From the NCBI GenBank assembly GCA_030601885.1, contig JAUWAU010000010.1, positions 62,001-126,000 on the forward strand: DNA of 64,000 bases. The letters are read 5' to 3'. Below the pieces are notes generated by a model that was not told the origin of the DNA, did no database searches, and was given only the letters and a program-made list of their open reading frames with translations. The position numbers and the translations under genes are program-made. Shown here one piece after another: positions 35,317 to 44,183 of the stretch (positions are counted from its first letter, which is position 1; each line of letters starts with the position of its first letter). The DNA comes from Armatimonadota bacterium. Its GTDB lineage: Bacteria > Armatimonadota > Zipacnadia > JAUWAU01.

Positions 35317-35448
35317 ATGCTGGCGGTCTTCGTCGCCTACATGTGCATTGCGCTGGCCATTGGCTTCGCGGCGGCAGTGCTGGTAAGCGCGTTCAGCAGG
35401 AGCGGGTCCCGCCCTGTTGAGCGAATGCCTCGAGGTGAGTCGGTATGA
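35317..35448 (+). CDS. Small single-helix membrane protein (43 aa)
   Basis: A short gene starting MLAVFVAYMCIALAIGFAAA with one transmembrane helix (residues 1-25) and a basic tail ending RMPRGESV. It starts 15 bases after the esterase stop, and its stop overlaps the ATG of the next gene by four bases (ATGA). Such coupling makes it likely to be translated. Its function is unknown; it may aid export or membrane placement of the next protein. Confidence 0.5.
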   Translation: MLAVFVAYMCIALAIGFAAAVLVSAFSRSGSRPVERMPRGESV

Positions 35449-38006
35449 CATATGCGATGTTCGTGTTGCTGGCCGGCGCCGCGTGCGCCTTTGGAGCCAC
35501 TGGCGACATCCAACTGCGGACGACCGAGCCACGGCAACGGCTGCCGCTCGAGTTGAGCATTGAGGTGGACCGCCAGGCCGAGAATCCGTACGACCCGGGG
35601 GAGCTCGATGTCCGCGTGCAGGTGATCGCGCCATCCGGACACACGTCTATCGTTCCGGCGTTCTACATGGAGCCCCACCGCGGCGAGGCGGCCGGGTCGG
35701 CCGTTAGCGAGGTCCAGCGTTTTCACTTCTTCCTGAACGCATCCGACTGGCCCCCGGGTAGCCGTCTCGCCTTCGACGTGGACGACCTGGAGCTATCCAA
35801 CAGCGGGACGGGCCAAAGGCGAGTGCTGGATGACATGGAGGGAGAGCTGCGATGGACGCCGGGCACGCGAATCGCTGAGGCGCACACGGGCCAGGGAGCC
35901 ATGCGTTTCGAAGTGACGACCGCCCCGCAAGAGCAGCGCTGGCCGGGGACCACATTGCCGCTGGGAACGCAGGACTGGACCGAGTTCGATACGCTGTCCG
36001 TGTGGATCAGGCCCATCTCGGGATTGCAGTTGGGACGCTTGGGTCTGGAATTCTACAACTCGGCCGGAGAGAAGTTCCAGACTCACACAGAGAACACGCG
36101 CGGGGAGGGATGGCGCCGGATCGTGTGGCGTTTCGCGCCCATCTTCATCAGGACCGATTGGGAGCCCGCCGGCCCGGGCGAGTGGCGGGCGCGCGTCTTT
36201 CCGCAGGAGGCCGGCTACTACCGATTCACGGCGCGAGTCGGGGAGGCTGAGGGCAGCGCACTGCGGGTAGAGGTGAGGCCGCGCGAGGGGGGTGGATTCC
36301 TCGGTGTCGATGAGCAGGATCCACGCTATCTGCGTCTGGACTCAGGGGAGTCGGTGTTCCTGATCGGCACGAATCTGCTTGCACGCGAGGCGGAGGAGTA
36401 TCGGCACTACTTCGACCGGCTGGCGGCCGTGGGGGCGAACTTCGTGCGGCTCTGGCTATCGCCTCCCTACCTGGGGTTCGAGACCGAGCACCTCGGGCGC
36501 TTCGACCAGGCCCGCGCGGCGCAGCTCGACCGGGTATTCGAGCTGGCCGCCGAACGCGGCATCTACATCATGCCGGCCATCATGGACTTCCGTGAGACGC
36601 AAACGACGGGAGGCAGCGGCCCGGCGTGGTCGCGATCGCTCTTCGCCGCAGAGAACGGTGGTCCGTGCGCCAGCGCCGTGGACTTCTACACCAACCCGAC
36701 CGCTCGGGCCATCTTCAAACGACGCCTGCGCTATCTGGTGGCCCGCTATGGCGCGTACCCGTCTCTGATGTGCTGGGAGTTCTTCAACGAGGTGAACCTG
36801 GTCGATGCGTGGCGCGAGGATCCCGAGATCGTGCGCCGATGGCACGCGGAGATGGCCGCGTACCTCGAGAGCATTGATCCCAATGCTCACATCATCACCA
36901 GCAGCTTCGCCGGGCTGCCCGACGACGCCCTCTGGGACCAGCCGCTGATGCACCTCGTGCAGCGGCACGAGTACTACATCGGGCCGGGCGAGTTCGCCGC
37001 TCAGATACGATCGGCGTGTGAGGTGCTCTCGCGGCACCGGAAGCCGCAGCTCGTGGGCGAGTTCGGGCGCACGCGGAATCTGCACGCCGATGCCGACGCC
37101 CGAGGCGCCAGTCTTCAGAGAGGCATCTGGAGCACACTTATGAGCGGGTCGTGCGGTACGGGGATGCCGTGGTGGTGGCGGTGGATCGACACGTACGATC
37201 TCTGGCGGCATATGGGCGCGGTCGCGACTTTCATCGAGGGGATCGACTTCGGCGCCGAGGGCTTTGAGGTGCTTCCGGAGATCGAGGCCACCGTGGGCGC
37301 CTACGATGAGAACGCGGTCGGCGATGCGGGCATCGATACGCCGTCGCCATGGTCGCTGCGAAGCATTCCGATCGAAGACCGGCCACGTGAGGTGACCGTG
37401 GGGGCCGATGGACGGACCGACGCGGCCCTGCCCATGGCGAACAACCTCTGGGGCGGACAGAATGCGGCGCTCACGGTCCACTTCGATGCGCTGCGACCCG
37501 GCAAGCTCAGCCTCTGCATCACGCACGCCCGCCGCAACCCGAGCGTGGTGATAGCGATAGATGGCGCCGAGTCGGCGCCACAGCCGGTGCCGGAGCTCAG
37601 TCGCGCCGCGCACATAATCAGCTTCGACATACCGGCCGGGCGGCACACTGCCGTCGTCCGCGTGGAGGGCGGGGGAAGCCTGAGCCTGGCGGGCATCGTC
37701 GTGGGCAAGTGCGTGCAACAGCCGCCAGTCGTCGCCCTCGGCATGCGCGGGCGCAGTACGACGCTGCTCTGGGTCCGCAACACCAGCGATCGGTGGTGCA
37801 ACGAGCTGTACGGCTCGACCGCCGTGCCGGCCAGAGATGTGACGGTGCGGATCCCTGCAATGCCCTGGGGCGACTACCGGGTGAGGACGTACGACACACG
37901 GGAGGGGAAATGGCTCGCAGAGAGGACGGTGCGTTCGGACGGAGCCTTCACTCTCACCATCCCGGAGCTCGTGAGCGACATCGCCTTCAGGATCGAGCGC
38001 GAATAA
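35445..38006 (+). CDS. Secreted glycoside hydrolase, GH5-like
   Basis: An 853-residue exported protein with a signal peptide (about residues 1-18). It has N-terminal beta-sandwich domains, about 20-280, including an AHTGQGAMRFEV binding-domain-like stretch and a DUF5060-type GYYRFTARV region. The GH5-type TIM barrel (about 290-610) has GANFVRLWLSP, the acid/base motif CWEFFNEVNLVD and the nucleophile motif QLVGEFGRTRN. C-terminal beta domains (about 660-853) complete it. Related enzymes are endo-glucanases or mannanases; the specificity is unknown. Its start is coupled to the small membrane protein upstream. Confidence 0.8.
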   Translation: MTYAMFVLLAGAACAFGATGDIQLRTTEPRQRLPLELSIEVDRQAENPYDPGELDVRVQVIAPSGHTSIVPAFYMEPHRGEAAGSAVSEVQRFHFFLNASDWPPGSRLAFDVDDLELSNSGTGQRRVLDDMEGELRWTPGTRIAEAHTGQGAMRFEVTTAPQEQRWPGTTLPLGTQDWTEFDTLSVWIRPISGLQLGRLGLEFYNSAGEKFQTHTENTRGEGWRRIVWRFAPIFIRTDWEPAGPGEWRARVFPQEAGYYRFTARVGEAEGSALRVEVRPREGGGFLGVDEQDPRYLRLDSGESVFLIGTNLLAREAEEYRHYFDRLAAVGANFVRLWLSPPYLGFETEHLGRFDQARAAQLDRVFELAAERGIYIMPAIMDFRETQTTGGSGPAWSRSLFAAENGGPCASAVDFYTNPTARAIFKRRLRYLVARYGAYPSLMCWEFFNEVNLVDAWREDPEIVRRWHAEMAAYLESIDPNAHIITSSFAGLPDDALWDQPLMHLVQRHEYYIGPGEFAAQIRSACEVLSRHRKPQLVGEFGRTRNLHADADARGASLQRGIWSTLMSGSCGTGMPWWWRWIDTYDLWRHMGAVATFIEGIDFGAEGFEVLPEIEATVGAYDENAVGDAGIDTPSPWSLRSIPIEDRPREVTVGADGRTDAALPMANNLWGGQNAALTVHFDALRPGKLSLCITHARRNPSVVIAIDGAESAPQPVPELSRAAHIISFDIPAGRHTAVVRVEGGGSLSLAGIVVGKCVQQPPVVALGMRGRSTTLLWVRNTSDRWCNELYGSTAVPARDVTVRIPAMPWGDYRVRTYDTREGKWLAERTVRSDGAFTLTIPELVSDIAFRIERE

Positions 38007-38067
38007 GACGACGCCTAACGGACTTGCACCGCGCCATCGAGCAACGGCGAGTCAAAGGAGCAGGAGC

Positions 38068-38580
38068 ATGCCGCAACCGAGGACGCTCGATACGTACGTC
38101 CAGCGCGCCCTCGAGCTTGGAGCCGAGGGCGCGAAGATCATCCCGTCCGAGGACGTGTTCACGGCGGAGTGGGTGCGGCTCAAGTGCCAGTACGGCTGCG
38201 GGGGCTACGGGCGCTGCCTCATGTGTCCGCCATACTCCCCGCTGCCGGAGCAGACTCGACGCGTTCTGGACTGCTACGAGCACGTTCTGCTGGTGCACGG
38301 CAAGCCAGGCGCCGGCATAAAAGGCCTCGTGCTATCCCTGGAGCGCGAGATCTTCATCGACGGCTACTACAAGGCGCTGAGCCTCAGCGCAGGCCCGTGC
38401 CGACTGTGCGATCGATGCGACGTCGAGACGCTGTGCCAGCATCCGCGCGAAGCGCGCCCGGCGATGGAGGCGTCCGGCATCGACGTGTTCGCCACGGCGC
38501 GCAAAGCCGGCTTTCCCATCGAGGTCGTCCGCGAGCGCACGTGCGACCAGAACTACTATGGCATCGTGATGATCGAGTAG
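38068..38580 (+). CDS. DUF2284 metal-binding protein
   Basis: A 170-residue cysteine-rich protein of the DUF2284 family. The cysteine clusters are KCQYGCGGYGRCLMCPPYSP (residues 34-53) and CRLCDRC further on, and it ends with the family marks REARPAMEASGIDVFATARKAG and CDQNYYGIVMIE. The family is predicted to bind metal or an iron-sulfur cluster and often sits near methyltransferase or corrinoid genes; no such gene is seen here. Its role in this neighbourhood is unclear. It starts 61 bases after the GH5-like gene. Confidence 0.85.
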   Translation: MPQPRTLDTYVQRALELGAEGAKIIPSEDVFTAEWVRLKCQYGCGGYGRCLMCPPYSPLPEQTRRVLDCYEHVLLVHGKPGAGIKGLVLSLEREIFIDGYYKALSLSAGPCRLCDRCDVETLCQHPREARPAMEASGIDVFATARKAGFPIEVVRERTCDQNYYGIVMIE

Positions 38581-38641
38581 TAAAGGCAGGGCCAAGGGTA
38601 AAGGGCAAAGGGTAAACGGCAAAGTCTTCGCACGCTGGGTG

Positions 38642-38665
38642 GCACGGGTAGCTTGCTACCCGTGC
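38642..38665. terminator. Strong hairpin between convergent genes, repeat-like
   Basis: GCACGGGTAGC and GCTACCCGTGC pair perfectly over 11 bases around TT. It lies between the ends of the DUF2284 gene and the large hydrolase gene and can stop both transcripts. Its core, GTAGC-TT-GCTAC, resembles the palindrome at 21567, so it may belong to a dispersed repeat family. Confidence 0.55.
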
Positions 38666-38685
38666 GCCGAATCGCCCGCGAGGGA

Positions 38686-41097
38686 TCACGGCTCGATGAT
38701 CTTGTAGCCCATCGGCGCCACCTCTTCCCCATTCCCCGCGCGATACGGCTTCTCGCCGAAGTTGACCACCCTGCGTACCCCCGAGCTCCAGGTCGTCTGC
38801 TGCACCGTGTGGTCGTCAGTGAGCCACTCGTGGCTGAGCATCTCGTCGCGGGAGACGCGCTCGGCGAAGGGGCAGGTGTTGCGGTACGACTGCATGAAGC
38901 GGCCGAAGCTCTCGTCGAGCGTCTCCATGGTGAACATCCACATAGGGACGGTGCCGTACAGCGCGTTCCAGAGGTCGCGCTGGTCCCACACCTCGGGGGC
39001 CTTGTTGTTGTAGTCGCCCCAATACCAGTGCGCCACGACGCTGTCGTGGTACACCAGCTCCCACAGCGGCAGGCGGTACTGCGGCCCGATCTGGAACTTC
39101 AGGAATGGCTCCGTCGGCGGCTTGTATTGGATCATGTTGCGGCCCGCGTCCGGCAGGCGGTAGCGCCCGATGCTGAGCATCCCCTCGTAGTAGTGCACCC
39201 CGGGCACCGACCAGTCTATGCCCGTCTCGGTGCCGAGCACCAGTCCCAGGTCGCGGTTGATGTACTCGAGCATGCGGTACTTGCCCTGGAGCTCCTGCGT
39301 CCGCGTCGCGGGGTGCTTTGGGTTGTAGCACTCGTATAGCGGCGCGGCGCAGGTGGTGTCGATGAAGCGGCACCCGTACGGCTTCTCCCGCAGCTCCGCC
39401 GGCACGGATTCCTGCGCCTGCCGCAGATGCGTCAGGCCGCAGTTCACGTAGCCCTGGAAGTCGCCCCGCTTGCTCTTCATCATCCAGCCAGGCTGCAGGC
39501 TCCCGTCGGCGCGCCAGGCGACGTCGTCGGGGTAGCCGACGTGCCGCGCCCGAGCCGGGTTATCCGGCGGCCAGGTGTCCTGATAGATCTCGTAGCGGCT
39601 CGTCAGATAGCCCATGGCATTGATCGCCTTGATCTGCTCGGCCGACCCGGCGCCCGACCACAGAAGCTTCTTCACGCCGGCGTCCCTGAAGCGTTGGCAG
39701 ACCGCGACCTTGTCCCGCTCCCACGTCCACACGTTTGGCGCGCCCAGGAGCAGCTCCACCTTGGGATTCGCCTTGAGCTTGTCCTGGATGGACACGAACC
39801 GGCCGATCTCCTTGGCGTACGCCCGGTACGCCTTGGCCATGGCCACGTAGCCGCCCTCAGCAAACAGCAGCCAGCGGACGCGCCGCGGGTAGCCGAATCG
39901 GCCCTTCTCGGAGCGCCAGACGGGCCCGGCCACCAGCTCTCGGGCACCGTTGGCATCCACGCGCCGCATGGCGCAGAGGGCATCGTTCGGGTCCTCCACG
40001 ATGGTCATGCAACCCTTGCCAAGGTCCGTGACGCCCCACCACGACATGCACAGCCCGTGACCGCCGTAGAGCACGAAGCTGCGCGGCCGAATGCTCTCGT
40101 CGCCCACCGGATAGCTCATGCCCTCGTTCTCCGGCAGGATCAGATAGCAATCGGCGTTGGCGCTAAACGGCGCCGGCCAGGCAAGCTCCCCCTGCATCTC
40201 GGCCTCGGCAGGCGCCTCGAGCGTCAGGCGCACCTCCGGGCCGTCCCCCAGCCTGACCGTCGCGATCAGCTCGATGTCGTCTACGACGTCGCGAAGCCGG
40301 ATCTGAAGAGCGCTGCCGTCGTCCGTCTGCCGGACATCCGTGACCACGACTGCCTCCCCGACTGGAAGCTGCGCCCACGTATGGTCAACGCGCTTGTCGG
40401 TGAGGGCAAAAGTGGCCGTCTGGGCGTCGAACACGAGGCGAATGGCTTCGTTCTCGAGCATGTGTCTCCCCTCCGCGGCGGCCGTGCGCATCTGGGCGAT
40501 GTTGCCGACCTTCACGAGGCTCGCGTCATCCATCCATACTGTCCCGGGCCCACTGCCCGTGAGACGGAACTGCACCGTCGCCGCGCCCCGGGGCACAATG
40601 AAGCGCCCCTCGACGCGCTGCCAATCGTAGGTGCCACTCCTCCCACGCCGCCCGTGCATCCACGAGATCGCCGTACCATCCGCCCCCCGCAGGACCACGC
40701 TTATGTCGGCCGAGCGCTCCAGCCCCTCGCCCCGCAGCCACGCGCCGATGGCGAAGACGTCGAGCGGCTCGACGCCCAGGATCGCCTCCTGGCTCACGGC
40801 CCAGTCTCGCGCACCGCTATGGGTTACCTTCAGCGACGCCGTGCCGCCGTGCGCGACCGTCCCATCAACGGCCAACTGCCCCGCACCCTCGTCACGCGTC
40901 CAGAGCACTGTCCACCCAGCCGGGACCCCGTCGGCCGACACAGCGCCCTCAAGGCCCGGGTTCACGAGCACAGTGGGCGCGCCCCCGTCCTGGGCAGCCG
41001 CAGGACGAATCATCCACGTGCCGCTCGCGGCAACCACAACGGTGCAGGCCAGGAGCGCCGCGAATGCTCCGGCGCAACGTCGGTCGAAAGCCTTCAT
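38686..41097 (-). CDS. Large secreted glycoside-hydrolase-like protein
   Basis: An 803-residue exported protein (signal about residues 10-35). A carbohydrate-binding-like domain (about 40-190: LVNPGLEGAVSADGVPAGW, AGQLAVDGTVAHGGTASLKV) is followed by a beta-sandwich and a barrel-like region with VELLLGAPNVWTW, KKLLWSGAGSAEQIKAI, YGCRFIDTTCAAPL and LVLGTETGIDW. This pattern resembles the DUF5696/GH101-GH129-type group that acts on O-glycans or related alpha-linkages, but I cannot fix the family. The ATG at 41097 has CAGGAGG upstream; a longer upstream frame is not likely coding. The Asp and Glu in FIDTTC and GTETGIDW may be catalytic. Confidence 0.6.
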   Translation of the reverse strand: MKAFDRRCAGAFAALLACTVVVAASGTWMIRPAAAQDGGAPTVLVNPGLEGAVSADGVPAGWTVLWTRDEGAGQLAVDGTVAHGGTASLKVTHSGARDWAVSQEAILGVEPLDVFAIGAWLRGEGLERSADISVVLRGADGTAISWMHGRRGRSGTYDWQRVEGRFIVPRGAATVQFRLTGSGPGTVWMDDASLVKVGNIAQMRTAAAEGRHMLENEAIRLVFDAQTATFALTDKRVDHTWAQLPVGEAVVVTDVRQTDDGSALQIRLRDVVDDIELIATVRLGDGPEVRLTLEAPAEAEMQGELAWPAPFSANADCYLILPENEGMSYPVGDESIRPRSFVLYGGHGLCMSWWGVTDLGKGCMTIVEDPNDALCAMRRVDANGARELVAGPVWRSEKGRFGYPRRVRWLLFAEGGYVAMAKAYRAYAKEIGRFVSIQDKLKANPKVELLLGAPNVWTWERDKVAVCQRFRDAGVKKLLWSGAGSAEQIKAINAMGYLTSRYEIYQDTWPPDNPARARHVGYPDDVAWRADGSLQPGWMMKSKRGDFQGYVNCGLTHLRQAQESVPAELREKPYGCRFIDTTCAAPLYECYNPKHPATRTQELQGKYRMLEYINRDLGLVLGTETGIDWSVPGVHYYEGMLSIGRYRLPDAGRNMIQYKPPTEPFLKFQIGPQYRLPLWELVYHDSVVAHWYWGDYNNKAPEVWDQRDLWNALYGTVPMWMFTMETLDESFGRFMQSYRNTCPFAERVSRDEMLSHEWLTDDHTVQQTTWSSGVRRVVNFGEKPYRAGNGEEVAPMGYKIIEP

Positions 41098-41183
41098 GGC
41101 AACCTCCTGTAGACGTGGGGACACTCCAGTCCGGCGTTCGGCTTGCCACATCTCCTTTCCCTTTGCCCTTTTCCCTGCCTCTT

Positions 41184-43175
41184 TCAGCTCCAGAAGCTCC
41201 ATATCGGTATCTGCCAGACGATGGCGAGGATGCTCCAAAAGCCGGAGACGACGAACTCGCCGATGATGAGCCCGAGGAAGAACGGGAGCGCCTGGCGGTA
41301 TTTCTCCAGGCCACCGTAGCGGAGGATCGAGACCTTTGCGATCCAGGCGATGAAGAGGCCAAACCACATGTGGCGCATCATCCACCCGCCCTGCAGCACA
41401 TAGCCGACGGGCGGCAGGGGCCACCAGGCCCAGCTAATGCGGGCCCCGTTCAGCAGCAGCGTCACCGCCGCCGCGCCGAGGATGAACGAGAGTGCGCTCC
41501 AGTCCGGTCCCAGCGGCGCCTCTATCCAGCGATACAGCATGTTGTACGAGCCGTTGCCGAAGCCAATGCTCTCCCCGCGCAGCTTCGCCGTCGCGGCGCC
41601 CCTGGCGTAGAAGATGTGGAGTATCGCCCACACCGAGGCCAGCGTCGAGATGGCGCCCGCGAGCGTGAGGCCGTGGGCGAGCCTCGGCCCGCAGGCCGGC
41701 TCTTGCTCTACCATCTTGAACGCCTCGAGCTGCACCGGCATCGGGTGGTTGCGATTGCCCCGATTGAACCAGCGGTACAGCATGTTGACGGCCAGTGAGT
41801 GACGATCCGCTCCCTGCGTGCCCGGCAACAGCGCCGTGATCTCAACGGGGCTCGCGTCCGGCAGATCGTGCGCCGGCGGGCCCAGCTCCGCGCGCAGGCG
41901 CGTGAGGGCCAGGCAGATCAGGAAATACAGCACGAAGAAGACGGTGGCGAAACTGACGGTCATCCCGGCGCTGACGGAGAAGGCGATCAGGGCGATCAGC
42001 CCCAATGCGCCACCAATCAGGCACGTGCGATATTTGAGCGGCTCGTCCTCATCGCTCAACTCCGAGCTCTTGCCCAGCGCCCGCCGCCACACCTGGCGCC
42101 AATACCCCCGGCCGTTCCAGAACACGAGCGCCGCGATGCCGATGTAGGCGCCGAATGTCTGCTCCTTGAGATATGGCAAACGCGGGTCGAGCCCGCCGAC
42201 GGCGGCGAGGGAGACGAGCTGCAGCCGCGTCATGATGTAGAAGAAGACGCAGGAGAACAGCATCGCCGAGGGCAGCAGGTAGCCGATACCGACGATGAAG
42301 GGCGGAAAACCCAGCTCGACGTTGCCCACAGCACTCCACGGCAGTCCAGTGAAAATCCTTCTGCCTTGATACGCGCGGATCTCGAGGTACGGCACGACGG
42401 GATAGAGCTCGTGTAGTCCCCCGAGCAGGTCGATCACCGCCGCAATCGCGAAGCCGTACCACATCGTCCGGCTCTTGAACAGCGACTGCTGCCCGGCCGC
42501 CATCTCTATCGGCAGCCGCGCCAGAGGGAACGTGAGGCGCTCATCCTGAATCCACCGCCGCCGCACGATGACGTTGCTGCACAGCATCACCCAGGCCAAC
42601 ACCACGGTGAATCCGCACCAGATCAGCCCCGGCCGCAGCCACGGCAGCACCGCCTCCGGAGTGTACAGGCTCCTGCCGCCCTCGTAGATGCCTCGGAGCG
42701 TGTACGGATCGCTCACCGTCAGCAGGCGTGGGAGTACCGGATGGATGATCTCTTCCCAGTCATTCTCAGGGGTGGCAAACCGAAAGGCATGGCCCATCGT
42801 CGGAACGAGGGCCTCCATCATGTCGATGCCGCCGATGGCGGTGGCAAGCGTAACGATGGAATAGATGACCAGCAGTTCGGTGCCTCGGAACGCGATGGAG
42901 GGGCGCAGCTTCCGCAGGAGCATGTTCAGGAGACACAGCGCAAACAGGAGACCGACGGAGTTGTAGAACATGGACATCTTGGTGACGACGCCCACGTGCT
43001 TCTCCACGTCCATCACCATCAGCCAGTATGCGTTCACTGGAATGAGGGCGATACCGATGACGATGGATCGGGCGGTGACTGCCGGCCGTGAGGCCGTGGG
43101 AGGGCCACTGCGATCGGTGGTGACCGGCGCGGCCCTCGGCGGTCCTGCGCGAGCGGTTCTCTCAGGCTCCTGCAT
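41184..43175 (-). CDS. DUF6785-family polytopic membrane protein
   Basis: A 663-residue protein with about 14 transmembrane helices. It reads IVIGIALIPVNAYWLMVMD, then KLRPSIAFRGTELLVIYSIV, WIQDERLTFPLARLPIEMA, FPPFIVGIGYLLPSAMLFSC and LGLIIGEFVVSGFW. These match DUF6784/DUF6785 proteins common in Planctomycetes, Armatimonadota and related MAGs, with an OPT-transporter-like look. It sits 86 bases upstream of the large hydrolase gene on the same strand, so it may import the products. The activity of this family has not been shown. Confidence 0.8.
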   Translation of the reverse strand: MQEPERTARAGPPRAAPVTTDRSGPPTASRPAVTARSIVIGIALIPVNAYWLMVMDVEKHVGVVTKMSMFYNSVGLLFALCLLNMLLRKLRPSIAFRGTELLVIYSIVTLATAIGGIDMMEALVPTMGHAFRFATPENDWEEIIHPVLPRLLTVSDPYTLRGIYEGGRSLYTPEAVLPWLRPGLIWCGFTVVLAWVMLCSNVIVRRRWIQDERLTFPLARLPIEMAAGQQSLFKSRTMWYGFAIAAVIDLLGGLHELYPVVPYLEIRAYQGRRIFTGLPWSAVGNVELGFPPFIVGIGYLLPSAMLFSCVFFYIMTRLQLVSLAAVGGLDPRLPYLKEQTFGAYIGIAALVFWNGRGYWRQVWRRALGKSSELSDEDEPLKYRTCLIGGALGLIALIAFSVSAGMTVSFATVFFVLYFLICLALTRLRAELGPPAHDLPDASPVEITALLPGTQGADRHSLAVNMLYRWFNRGNRNHPMPVQLEAFKMVEQEPACGPRLAHGLTLAGAISTLASVWAILHIFYARGAATAKLRGESIGFGNGSYNMLYRWIEAPLGPDWSALSFILGAAAVTLLLNGARISWAWWPLPPVGYVLQGGWMMRHMWFGLFIAWIAKVSILRYGGLEKYRQALPFFLGLIIGEFVVSGFWSILAIVWQIPIWSFWS

Positions 43176-43350
43176 TGTCTCTCTGCTCGTCGGGTCAATC
43201 GTGTTCCAACAGGTGCGTCGGGGTAAGCGGGAGAACTTCCCCCGGCCCGCAGCTACTCATTCAACACAACGCGGCCAGTTCCCTCTGCCGCGAGGCTCGC
43301 AGCGTCCTTAAGGACGCTTCCAACGAGAGAATCCAGGGAGGGGCAATAGG

Positions 43351-44064
43351 ATGCCAGAGCGCGTTATGGAGTTCATGACCATCGAGGACATGGAGGAGGC
43401 GCTCGCCGAGACGCAGACAGCCATCATCTCCATCGGCGGCACCGAGCAGCACGGCCTCCACCTGCCGCTGAAGACCGACATCCTCACCGTCTATGAGGTG
43501 GCTAAAGCCACCTCGCGCGGGACCGGGTGCCTCGCGGCGTCTCCCATCTACTACAGCTTCTCCGGCGGCACGCGAAAGGGCACCACCGACATCTCGCCGG
43601 CGCTGACCACGCTGCTGCTCATGGAGATCGCCGAGTCGCTGATGCGCCAGGGAGTGCGGAACATCATCATCGCCACGGGCCACGGCGGGCGCGAGCACCT
43701 GGCCGCCATACAGCTCGCCGGCCAGCTCCTCGGGCGACGCCACGAGGACCTCCGCGTGCGGGTGCCGCGCCTCGACAGGCGACCCAAGTACAAGGAGGCG
43801 TTCGACGCCGGGGATCACCACGCCGGCATGCTCGAGACATCGGTGCTGCTCTACCTGGCTCCCGAGCTCGTGCGGACCAAGGACCGCGAGCGCGCCACAG
43901 AGGCGACCTCGGGCAAGGACGTGCGCTACGAGCCGGACTGGGACGTCGGCGTGTCGGGCGATCCGCTCAAGGCCTCGCGGGAGCTTGGGGAGGAGCTATT
44001 CAACGAGTGGGTGGGCGAGCTGAGCAGCATCGTGCGGGAGATGGCAGAGGCGCGGGACGAGTAA
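43351..44064 (+). CDS. Creatininase-family amidohydrolase
   Basis: A 237-residue protein with all metal-site marks of the creatininase fold: GGTEQHGLHLPLKTD (Glu, His and Asp ligands), TGHGGREHLAAI and DHHAGMLETSVLLY. Family members hydrolyse cyclic or linear amides such as creatinine or formamidopyrimidine intermediates. In sugar-degradation clusters of this kind they are common but uncharacterised. It stands between the membrane protein and the heparinase-like gene. Confidence 0.87.
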   Translation: MPERVMEFMTIEDMEEALAETQTAIISIGGTEQHGLHLPLKTDILTVYEVAKATSRGTGCLAASPIYYSFSGGTRKGTTDISPALTTLLLMEIAESLMRQGVRNIIIATGHGGREHLAAIQLAGQLLGRRHEDLRVRVPRLDRRPKYKEAFDAGDHHAGMLETSVLLYLAPELVRTKDRERATEATSGKDVRYEPDWDVGVSGDPLKASRELGEELFNEWVGELSSIVREMAEARDE

Positions 44065-44183
44065 CCGGAGCGGCACGTTCGAATCAACATATGTCCACAC
44101 GTTTCCCATAAGCTGTCCACCCAGTTTCCACACGTCGCTAACACCTCTGGTGTGGACGACTCTGACGGTGGTGAAAGCTCGCG

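Noticed and set aside
44075..44095. GTTCGAATC resembling a tRNA T-loop
   Set aside because: No acceptor stem, anticodon arm or CCA could be fitted around it.
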